A program made the position numbers and the translations under genes. From positions 1 through 5,917 of the forward strand of contig CAUJJY010000118.1 in NCBI GenBank assembly GCA_963205155.1: a DNA stretch of 5,917 nt, written 5' to 3'. The DNA comes from Candidatus Zixiibacteriota bacterium. Its GTDB lineage: Bacteria > Zixibacteria > MSB-5A5 > CAIYYT01. Below, in pieces: positions 1 to 5,917 of this stretch. Numbering within the stretch: position 1 is the stretch's first letter; the number at the start of each line of letters is the position of its first letter. A model generated the notes under the pieces. That model saw only the letters and a list, made by a program, of their open reading frames with translations. It was not told where the DNA came from and made no database searches.

Positions 1-2
1 GA

Positions 3-215
3 TCACTTCCCGGAGGAGTGATCGAGTCGGTTGCACTCGTATTGAATCCAGCAATCAAACCGACAGAACTTACGCGGATGTTGCTTGACGCCACTCCACC
101 ATTGGTTGGTTACTTTGAGAAACAAGAATTCTATATCGACCTGCGGACCATTGATCCAAGCGAGGATGGCGAACTGATCGCCGTTCTTGCCAATATTGCC
201 ACATGTTTACAATAG
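3..215 (+). CDS. selA: SelA, L-seryl-tRNA(Sec) selenium transferase, C-terminal fragment (5' end outside window)
   Basis: This is the last 70 codons of a gene that begins upstream; the reading frame is open from base 3 to a TAG stop. SelA is a cytoplasmic PLP-dependent enzyme that converts seryl-tRNA(Sec) to selenocysteinyl-tRNA(Sec) using selenophosphate. The fragment starts with SLPGG, matching the family's GGGSLPG region, followed by a stretch resembling the conserved small C-terminal domain: TRMLLDATPPLVGYFEK, then FYIDLRTI, like the family pattern LR..pPviGri...lLDlRt. The catalytic PLP-lysine region lies outside the window, so activity cannot be judged. The GTG at 18 is an internal valine, not a start. 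Identification rests on this short C-terminal match plus selB directly downstream, overlapping by 13 bases, which is a classic arrangement. Confidence 0.9.
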   Translation, partial: SLPGGVIESVALVLNPAIKPTELTRMLLDATPPLVGYFEKQEFYIDLRTIDPSEDGELIAVLANIATCLQ

Positions 216-2068
216 CCACCGCGGGGCACATCGACCACGGAAAATCCTCGCTTGTGCGCGCCATGACCGGAATCGACCCGGACCGGTTACCCGAAGAAAA
301 AGAGCGCGAGATGACCATCGAGCTGGGTTTCGCGCATTTCCGGCTTTCCGGCGGGGAAGAGGTCGGTATCATCGATGTTCCCGGACACGAACGATTCATC
401 AAGACGATGATTGCCGGTGTCGGCGCATTGGACTTGGTGATGTTTGTCATTGCCGCCGATGATGGCTGGATGCCGCAATCTGAAGAACACTTGGCGATCT
501 TACGTTATCTCGGCGTCACGCGAGGGATAATTGTGCTGACCAAGGTTGATCTGGTCGAGGATGACTGGAAGGAAATGGTTAAGTCCGATTTGCGCAATCG
601 CACGACGGGGACATTTCTGGAAGGTTGTCCGATCATCGAGTTTTCCGCCACCGACAACCGCAACCTCGATGTTATCTTCGCGACGGTTGAAGAAATTCTT
701 CGCACGACGCTGCGGGCATTGCCGGCAAAATCGGCGCGGCTGTATGTCGACCGCAGTTTCAGCGTCGCCGGAACAGGCACGGTCGTGACGGGTACATTGC
801 GCGAGGGGAGTTTTGCGGTTGGGCAGGAGTTGTATCATCACCCTTCGGGAGCCAGGACCAAAGTCCGCAGTCTGGAAAGTTTCTACGCGCATTTGGAGAC
901 AGCACCGCCGGGCATTCGATTGGCAGTGGGATTGCAGGCGCTGGATCGCGGTCACATTCAACGCGGGGATTTGCTTTACACTCCGCAAAGTCTTGAATCG
1001 GCCGAGCGTTTGACAATTCGGCTACTGGTTGAACCGAAGGTGTCGCGTTATCTCAAACATGGCCGCGATATCGTTTTTCTGCACGGGACATCAGAATCAG
1101 AAGGTAAACTCGTGTTGCCCCCGGAGCCGGTCGTACTCGCGGACGGCTCACTGGTGGCGATGCTGAAACTGTCGACGCCGGTGATCTGCAAAATCGGGGA
1201 CCGGTTCATCCTGCGGCTGCCGACACCGTCGCTCTTGATCGGTGGCGGTCTCGTGGTTGATTTTGGCAATAGCGCGGTCGATCGCAGAAACAAAAGCTTG
1301 TGGGCGCTGGCGCGGCAGGCTTCATCGTTGTTGGTGGATGACTTGATAACAGTTCAGTTGCGCGAGCGAAGTCTGATCCGCGAAGGTGAATTGTTGTTCC
1401 AGTCACTTATTCCGGAAATTGAGGTAAGCACTGCCGTCGCCCGGATGATGGCCGATAAATCGATGTTGAAGCGGGACAATAATCTAATTCTCAAATCAGT
1501 TTGGGACGAGGCACTGGCGGCGATATTAGCCGAAGTAAAGAATTTCCACGACGCCAATCAGCATCTTTCGGCGATGTCGCTGGCGGAGTTGTCTTCGCGC
1601 CTGCCGATTCCAGGTCAGCTAATCGACTATGCACTCTCGTCGTTAGTTTCCCTCGGCAAACTGCAGCGTCATGAATCAGGGGTAAAGCTTGCCGATTATT
1701 CCGCCGGGCTAAGTGACGAATTGGATGCCATACGCCAGCGCATCTTTGACCTGCTTTCGGAGAAGTCTGGTGGAGTCGCTTCGCGCGATGAGATCAACGC
1801 CATCAGCAAAGATGCAAAAAAAGTTTACACTTATTTGAAGCAAAATGCGCAGATTGTGGATATCGGTGGAAGCGTCTATAAGAAGGACTATTACGAATCA
1901 CTGGTTGCCGCGGTAGTGGCAGCATTGCGGGAGCGCGGGAAGATCACCGTGGCGGAAGTGCGTGATCTGACCGGCACATCGCGCAAAGTAGTTCTGCCGG
2001 TACTGGAGGAACTTGACCGCAAGCGCGTAACGCGACGCGAAGGAGACTATCGATACCTATGCGAATAA
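203..2068 (+). CDS. selB: SelB, selenocysteine-specific translation elongation factor
   Basis: Complete at 621 residues, close to E. coli SelB (about 614). This cytoplasmic GTPase carries Sec-tRNA(Sec) to the ribosome at UGA codons followed by a SECIS hairpin. The N-terminal G domain shows G1 GHIDHGKS (8-15), the switch I threonine in MTIELGFA (T38), G3 DVPGH (58-62), G4 TKVD (113-116) and G5 SAT (148-150). The EF-Tu-like domain II has FSVAGTGTVVTGT (186-198), typical of SelB. Domain III ends in LLIGGGLVVD (344-353), where the family usually has TIGGG. Residues from about 365 to 621 form the winged-helix SECIS-binding part; its last module has the family signature ITVAEVRDLTGTSRKVVLPV (581-600), then LEELDRKRVTRREGDYR. 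The ATG at 203 gives the canonical short SelB N-terminus but has no Shine-Dalgarno site, so translation is probably coupled to selA. The 3' end overlaps the next gene by 10 bases. Confidence 0.97.
   Translation: MFTIATAGHIDHGKSSLVRAMTGIDPDRLPEEKEREMTIELGFAHFRLSGGEEVGIIDVPGHERFIKTMIAGVGALDLVMFVIAADDGWMPQSEEHLAILRYLGVTRGIIVLTKVDLVEDDWKEMVKSDLRNRTTGTFLEGCPIIEFSATDNRNLDVIFATVEEILRTTLRALPAKSARLYVDRSFSVAGTGTVVTGTLREGSFAVGQELYHHPSGARTKVRSLESFYAHLETAPPGIRLAVGLQALDRGHIQRGDLLYTPQSLESAERLTIRLLVEPKVSRYLKHGRDIVFLHGTSESEGKLVLPPEPVVLADGSLVAMLKLSTPVICKIGDRFILRLPTPSLLIGGGLVVDFGNSAVDRRNKSLWALARQASSLLVDDLITVQLRERSLIREGELLFQSLIPEIEVSTAVARMMADKSMLKRDNNLILKSVWDEALAAILAEVKNFHDANQHLSAMSLAELSSRLPIPGQLIDYALSSLVSLGKLQRHESGVKLADYSAGLSDELDAIRQRIFDLLSEKSGGVASRDEINAISKDAKKVYTYLKQNAQIVDIGGSVYKKDYYESLVAAVVAALRERGKITVAEVRDLTGTSRKVVLPVLEELDRKRVTRREGDYRYLCE
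2040..2045 (+). promoter_or_regulatory. Shine-Dalgarno site for the amidohydrolase gene, inside selB
   Basis: AAGGAG lies within the selB coding sequence, 13 bases before the ATG at 2059. The spacing is longer than the usual 5 to 9 bases, so coupling to selB termination, which occurs 10 bases after the new start, probably helps initiation. It supports ATG 2059 as the start: the protein then begins just ahead of its conserved FFGGRIYTM strand, and no ordinary start codon lies closer to the site. Confidence 0.55.
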
Positions 2069-3666
2069 ATCACACCCCGACCCTATTCTTCGGCGGGCGG
2101 ATCTACACCATGGAACCACGCCAACCGCTGTGCGACGCGATGATAATTCGCGATGGGCGAATTGCGTGGCTTGGCACAGCCGGCGACCTATCTGCCATCC
2201 CGAGCGGACATTATGAGATGATTGATCTGGATGGTCGCACGATTTTCCCGGGATTCATCGATTCGCACACGCATATCGTGTTCTGGTCGTTGTCGCGCAC
2301 TCAAATCGATTTGGACGGTGCTGCTTCGTACGAGGATGCACTGGCACGAATTAGGCGTCACCTCAAGGCAAATCCGGCGCGTAAAGGCGTTTGGATTACC
2401 GGAAAGGGCTGGAAAAAAGAACAGTGGAAGTCGATGCGCTGGCCGCACAAACGCGACCTGGATCGACTTGTGCCAGATCAACCGGCGGCCATCTATTCGA
2501 AAGACGAACATCTATTGTGGGTCAACTCGCGCGCAATGGAAATTGCCGGGATCACGCGCAATACTCCCGATCCAATCGGCGGAGAAATCATGCGCGACAG
2601 CGATGGAGAGCTAATCGGTGTGCTCAAGGACAACGCCTACAAACCGGTGTGGGACAAATACGTGCCGCCGTCGCTGCGCGAGATGAAACCGATCATTGAG
2701 GCGGGATTTACCGAGATGTACCGGCAGGGCTGTGTCGGCGTCAGTTCGTTTGATTCGCTCAATGGCTTCGAGGTTTTGCAGGCTTTGGATGCAGAGAAAC
2801 AGCTTCCGGTCAAGGTCGTTTACTATCTGCCGGTCGCAACACTCGACGATGCAATCAAACTCAAACTGCGATCAGGATTCGGTTCACAGCGACTGTCGAT
2901 TGGCGGGGTAAAGATTTTTGCCGATGGAGCTTTGGGTTCGCAGACCGCCTTGATGCTGAAACCGTTCAAAGGATCCAAAACTAATGTCGGTATTGAAGTA
3001 ACATCACCAAGCGAATTAAAGCGACTCGTGGCGACTGCCACCAAGTCTGGATTAGCCTGCGCGATTCATGCCATTGGCGACCGCGCCAATCGGAACGTTC
3101 TTGATGCTTTCGAGGCTGTCGGCAAGCATGCTTCGCGAAAATATCATCACCGCATCGAACATTGTCAGATACTTGACAAGCGTGATCTGCCGCGCTTCAA
3201 GAAGCTGGGTATTGTTGCATCGGTACAGCCGAGCCATGCTGCGTCCGATATTGATATTATGAAGAGATATTTGGGTGAGCGCCAGAAGGACAGCTACCGC
3301 ATGCGCTCGCTTCTGAAAACCGGTGTCACACAATGCTTCGGCTCGGATGCGCCAATCGAAGAACTGCATCCGCTGCACGGGATCTACGCGGCTGTTACCG
3401 GCAAACGTGTCGGCGGTAAAGTGGCCTATAGTCGGACAGAAACCGTTTCGGTCGAGCAGGCGATCAGGGGATTCACAATTGAGGGTGCGCGAGCGGTCGG
3501 CGATGCTGATAATCGCGGGAGTCTCGCTGTCGGGAAATGCGCCGATTTTGTGGTGCTTGATCGCAATTTGATGCGGTGTACCAATGAGCAAATTCTCGAC
3601 ACGAACGTTGTGGCGACATACATTGACGGTGAATTGAAATATTCCGGGAACGGATTTCCCGAGTAA
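2059..3666 (+). CDS. Amidohydrolase family 3 metal-dependent hydrolase (YtcJ/NfdA-like)
   Basis: Complete, 535 residues, usual length for the Amidohydrolase_3 (YtcJ / N-substituted formamide deformylase) group. It has no signal peptide or membrane segment, so it is probably cytoplasmic. The N-terminal beta-sandwich part carries LFFGGRIYTM (9-18) and leads to PGFIDSHTH (64-72), whose H70 and H72 are the HxH metal ligands. The TIM barrel continues with KDEHLLWVNSRAMEIAGI (148-165), GGVKIFADGALGS (282-294, with conserved K285), HAIGDRA (337-343), RIEHCQ (365-370) and GSDAP (428-432), whose D430 is the expected catalytic aspartate. The chain returns to the sandwich at GSLAVGKCADFVVLD (487-501). 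All expected metal and catalytic residues appear present, so the enzyme should be active, cleaving an amide, formamide or similar C-N bond. The substrate cannot be read from sequence; members include formamide deformylases and many uncharacterised proteins. It ends in tandem stops (TAA TAA). Its overlap with selB implies cotranscription but not a selenium role. Confidence 0.93.
   Translation: MRINHTPTLFFGGRIYTMEPRQPLCDAMIIRDGRIAWLGTAGDLSAIPSGHYEMIDLDGRTIFPGFIDSHTHIVFWSLSRTQIDLDGAASYEDALARIRRHLKANPARKGVWITGKGWKKEQWKSMRWPHKRDLDRLVPDQPAAIYSKDEHLLWVNSRAMEIAGITRNTPDPIGGEIMRDSDGELIGVLKDNAYKPVWDKYVPPSLREMKPIIEAGFTEMYRQGCVGVSSFDSLNGFEVLQALDAEKQLPVKVVYYLPVATLDDAIKLKLRSGFGSQRLSIGGVKIFADGALGSQTALMLKPFKGSKTNVGIEVTSPSELKRLVATATKSGLACAIHAIGDRANRNVLDAFEAVGKHASRKYHHRIEHCQILDKRDLPRFKKLGIVASVQPSHAASDIDIMKRYLGERQKDSYRMRSLLKTGVTQCFGSDAPIEELHPLHGIYAAVTGKRVGGKVAYSRTETVSVEQAIRGFTIEGARAVGDADNRGSLAVGKCADFVVLDRNLMRCTNEQILDTNVVATYIDGELKYSGNGFPE
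3645..3661 (+). other. Small inverted repeat at the end of the amidohydrolase gene
   Basis: CGGGAA and TTCCCG can pair perfectly as a 6-bp stem around a 5-base loop (CGGAT). It sits in the last codons of the amidohydrolase gene, just before its stop and 12 bases before the GGAGG site of the next gene. No T-run follows, so it is not a standard intrinsic terminator. It could slow ribosomes, mark an mRNA processing point or be chance, since a stem this short arises easily. Confidence 0.25.
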
Positions 3667-3673
3667 TAAGCCT

Positions 3674-3678
3674 GGAGG
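3674..3678 (+). promoter_or_regulatory. Strong Shine-Dalgarno site for the exported protein gene
   Basis: GGAGG lies 8 bases before the ATG at 3687, in the only intergenic gap of the window. Its strength and ideal spacing fix the start of the downstream gene and suggest independent, efficient initiation, unlike the coupled starts upstream. I see no convincing -35/-10 promoter in the 20-base gap, so transcription probably reads through from upstream or starts inside the amidohydrolase gene. Confidence 0.8.
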
Positions 3679-3686
3679 GAATCTTT

Positions 3687-5917
3687 ATGCGTAAGCTGAT
3701 TCTATCATCTGCGTTCGTCTTCACTGTGGCGGCATCGCTGTGCGCACAGCCGGTCACAAAGGTCTATGTGCCGTCCGGTACCGGAAGTAATATTACGACT
3801 GTGCTGGGACTGGAATCGGGTACAGTGATCAACCGGATCTCGGGCGCGTTCGAGGTCGGTATCGCGGCCGCCAACGCCGATTCAACGGAGATCTGGCTAT
3901 TCGGCGAGCACAGCACATACTGCAATGTAATCAACAGCATCAGCGACCGCGTCATTCGCACGATCGACATGACAATTGTTGCCGCGGATGTGGCATTTAC
4001 CGCTGACGGCAAGTACTGCTTCGTCGTCGGAACCACGCCGGACAAACCGGGCAATTCGGTAATGGCGATCGACTGCCAGACGAAGGAGCCGCTTTACAGC
4101 GTGGGTGGATTTACACAGCCTTCGGCGATTGTGACCACGCCGGACTCGCGATTCTTTTATGTGTCGTTGTTCAACGACGGAACGGTTGCCAAAGTTGCGG
4201 TGCCGAGTTTCCAGCTGGTCAAGACGATCGACGTCGGACCCGAACCGGCAGACTTGGCGATTAGCAGTGACGGCAAGTTCGTGTTTGCCGTCTGTCAGGG
4301 GCTCGACAATGGCAGACGCGGCGGGTCGCAGGTCGCGGTAATCGACACCGATGCCGACAAGCTCTCGTGGATTTTCAATGATGTCGGCCGTGGACCGCAG
4401 TCAATCAGCATCTCGCCGGACTTGACGCGGCTGGTTCTGACCTACCGTGAAGCGCAAGTTCGCCCGCAGGTGAATGTACGAATCTACCATATTGCCCGTA
4501 CCGGCGACCAATTTGAACTTACCCCAGCGGAGGGATTTCTCCACGGAGCTTCGCCGGCACACGGAGTGGTATTTAACAATGGTGCATACTGGGCAGGAAG
4601 CGACAAGACCGCCGGTCCACTCTTGGTGAACCTCCTTGACGAGAGCAGTAAGAATTTCGCCGACGCAACGGGCGAAGCGATTCCGCTTCAGGTCGGAGCA
4701 GTGCAAGTCGATGTCGATGCCGAGATTCGTAAATTAGAGGCTGCGATGGCGACCTCGCTGGATTCCAATTCAATCGCCGACAGCTATCTCGATCTGGCGT
4801 ATCTCTACGCGACTGCCGGACGGAAGAACGAAGTGGTTGCGACATATAACAAAGTCATCTCGCTGCACCCGTTGAGCCTGGCGGCGATTACCGCCGGTGC
4901 GCGCATGAGCGATATTACCTATGAAGAGAAGCTTTTTGGCCAGACTGCTGAATACAGCATGAAGGCGCTGGACAACTACGCCGACTTCCTGATGTTATCG
5001 TCCGACAAGCGCCAACCGCAGCAATATGACATTCTCACCGCACTGGATCGCCTGGCACAATTCGACAAGGAGTATCAGCGCGATTATTTGAAACGTCTAG
5101 CGGAGAAATATCTCAAAATCACGGCGCAGAATCCGATTCTTGCCGAATTCTTCTACACGCTTGGCTATAACTTGCAGCTGCAAAATGACAGCAAACTGGC
5201 GAAACGGTGTTTTGTCGAGGCGGAGGCTCAGATACCGTCAATTCAGGATCGCATGGCGATGCTTTCGTTGTCAGCGAAGCTGGCTCTTGCCACCGGAAAT
5301 GCCTCGGCATTCTATAAGATCCGCTCCCGCAAGGATGATATCCTGATGGATGGTAATATCGAAGAATGGCAGAAGCAGAAGGCACTGACGTTGACGGGCG
5401 ACGGCGGCTATGTTTACGGCCCGGCACTGTGGTCAGGTGTCAATGACTTGTCGGCGTCATTCTATGTGGCGGTGTCCAAGGAATTCCTCTACATCGCCGG
5501 CAATGTCATCGATAACGTGCTGTTGTCGTTCCCCGACGGCAAAAACGACGGAGTGACATTCCATTTCGACATGCGTCCCGAGGCAGGAAATTTCTTCACG
5601 CGCACCAACAGCTGCGGTGACGGTTGTTTCAGCATCACGGTGAATGCGCTTCCACGTGCGAATCTGAAAATGAATGTAGCCGCAGCGTACGAAATTTCCG
5701 GGCAGCAATCGGCGACAGGATTCAGTTTCGAGGCGAAGATTCCTTTGGCGGCGTTCGGGAAGTGGTACTCGTCCAGCACCAAGCGCGTGGGATTTGGCAT
5801 CGAGATCGTCGACTACGATACGGCCGACAATCCGGGTTCGGTCAAGTCGTTGGGATACTTGTTACCAACGCGCGAGCCATTGGGAACGGTTGATCCGAGT
5901 TTATTTGGCGTGGCGGA
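3687..5917 (+). CDS. Exported multidomain protein: YVTN-type beta-propeller, TPR segment and CBM9/DOMON-like domain (3' end outside window)
   Basis: Open for 743 codons to the window edge without a stop; I do not recognise it as a named protein. MRKLILSSAFVFTVAASLCA (1-20) is a signal peptide, with probable signal peptidase I cleavage after A20 and no lipobox, so the product is periplasmic, extracellular or surface-bound. Residues about 25-310 form repeated YVTN/YncE-like propeller blades, for example PSAIVTTPDSRFFYVSLFND (145-164), PADLAISSDGKFVFAVCQG (187-205) and PQSISISPDLTRLVLTY (237-253). Residues about 345-540 are helical, with TPR-like units near 364-397 and 482-517. From 551 a CBM9/DOMON-like domain begins: LMDGNIEEW (553-561), FLYIAGNVID (600-609), NDGVTFHFDMR (620-630), GFSFEAKIPLAAFG (678-691), VGFGIEIVDYDTAD (701-714). 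The last residues, DPSLFG, resemble the usual end of such domains, so the stop may be only a few codons away. Propeller and TPR suggest binding or scaffolding; the sandwich may bind carbohydrate or another ligand. No catalytic motif is visible. Confidence 0.88.
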   Translation, partial: MRKLILSSAFVFTVAASLCAQPVTKVYVPSGTGSNITTVLGLESGTVINRISGAFEVGIAAANADSTEIWLFGEHSTYCNVINSISDRVIRTIDMTIVAADVAFTADGKYCFVVGTTPDKPGNSVMAIDCQTKEPLYSVGGFTQPSAIVTTPDSRFFYVSLFNDGTVAKVAVPSFQLVKTIDVGPEPADLAISSDGKFVFAVCQGLDNGRRGGSQVAVIDTDADKLSWIFNDVGRGPQSISISPDLTRLVLTYREAQVRPQVNVRIYHIARTGDQFELTPAEGFLHGASPAHGVVFNNGAYWAGSDKTAGPLLVNLLDESSKNFADATGEAIPLQVGAVQVDVDAEIRKLEAAMATSLDSNSIADSYLDLAYLYATAGRKNEVVATYNKVISLHPLSLAAITAGARMSDITYEEKLFGQTAEYSMKALDNYADFLMLSSDKRQPQQYDILTALDRLAQFDKEYQRDYLKRLAEKYLKITAQNPILAEFFYTLGYNLQLQNDSKLAKRCFVEAEAQIPSIQDRMAMLSLSAKLALATGNASAFYKIRSRKDDILMDGNIEEWQKQKALTLTGDGGYVYGPALWSGVNDLSASFYVAVSKEFLYIAGNVIDNVLLSFPDGKNDGVTFHFDMRPEAGNFFTRTNSCGDGCFSITVNALPRANLKMNVAAAYEISGQQSATGFSFEAKIPLAAFGKWYSSSTKRVGFGIEIVDYDTADNPGSVKSLGYLLPTREPLGTVDPSLFGVA

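Noticed and set aside
70..450. Open minus-strand frame of 126 codons across the selA/selB junction
   Set aside because: It is antisense to two recognised genes, and its composition does not resemble a folded protein family.
500..988. Open minus-strand frame of 162 codons opposite selB
   Set aside because: It lies entirely antisense to a certain gene, its translation is rich in R, Q and C without a recognisable domain, and it has no convincing ribosome site; it is a shadow of selB codon use.
3052..3591. Open minus-strand frame of 179 codons opposite the amidohydrolase gene
   Set aside because: It is antisense to a conserved enzyme region, with no recognisable motif; a shadow frame.
2059..3666. 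Amidohydrolase as a possible selenoprotein because it sits beside selB
   Set aside because: The frame has no internal TGA and is full length for its family, with all expected active-site residues present.
3645..3690. Intrinsic terminator after the amidohydrolase gene
   Set aside because: The hairpin is short and followed by GAGTAATAAGCC rather than a T-run, and the next gene starts 20 bases after the stop.
3735..3749. Lipoprotein lipobox around the cysteine at residue 19 of the exported protein
   Set aside because: The sequence ASLC has leucine just before the cysteine, where a lipobox needs glycine, alanine or serine; cleavage by signal peptidase I after LCA fits better.
1..5917. Mobile element, CRISPR array, tRNA or other RNA gene, phage or defence system
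   Set aside because: No repeat arrays, terminal inverted repeats, transposase or integrase motifs, or tRNA-like cloverleaf were seen; nearly all bases are taken up by four recognised coding regions.

Overview
The window is almost wholly coding. It holds four plus-strand genes packed head to tail: the 3' end of selA, a complete selB, a complete amidohydrolase of the YtcJ/NfdA-like (Amidohydrolase_3) family, and a large exported protein whose 3' end lies beyond the window. The only non-coding stretch between genes is 20 bases (3667-3686). I see no RNA gene, mobile element, CRISPR array or clear intrinsic terminator.

selA and selB are the dedicated bacterial machinery for selenocysteine. SelA converts Ser-tRNA(Sec) to Sec-tRNA(Sec). 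SelB is the specialised elongation factor that brings Sec-tRNA(Sec) to UGA codons marked by a SECIS hairpin. The organism is therefore a bacterium that makes selenoproteins. selC (the tRNA), selD and the selenoproteins themselves are not in the window, and no gene here has an in-frame UGA. Moderate G+C, ATG starts, Shine-Dalgarno sites at two of the three starts, and a secreted protein combining a propeller, TPRs and a CBM9-like domain suggest a Gram-negative, possibly uncultivated lineage such as the FCB/Zixibacteria-like groups. That placement is a guess from general style, not from a diagnostic marker.

Layout: selA ends at 215 and overlaps selB (203-2068) by 13 bases. selB overlaps the amidohydrolase gene (2059-3666) by 10 bases. 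After tandem stop codons and a 20-base gap with a strong GGAGG site comes the exported protein (3687 to the window end). The overlaps suggest one transcript with coupled translation, at least across the first three genes. selA and selB clearly work together. No functional tie of the amidohydrolase or the exported protein to selenium is visible, so they may simply share the transcript.

The best candidate for something undescribed is the exported protein. It has a signal peptide, an N-terminal YVTN-type beta-propeller, a helical TPR segment and a C-terminal CBM9/DOMON-like sandwich domain, all in one chain. I found no evidence for a new defence, mobile or RNA-based system.
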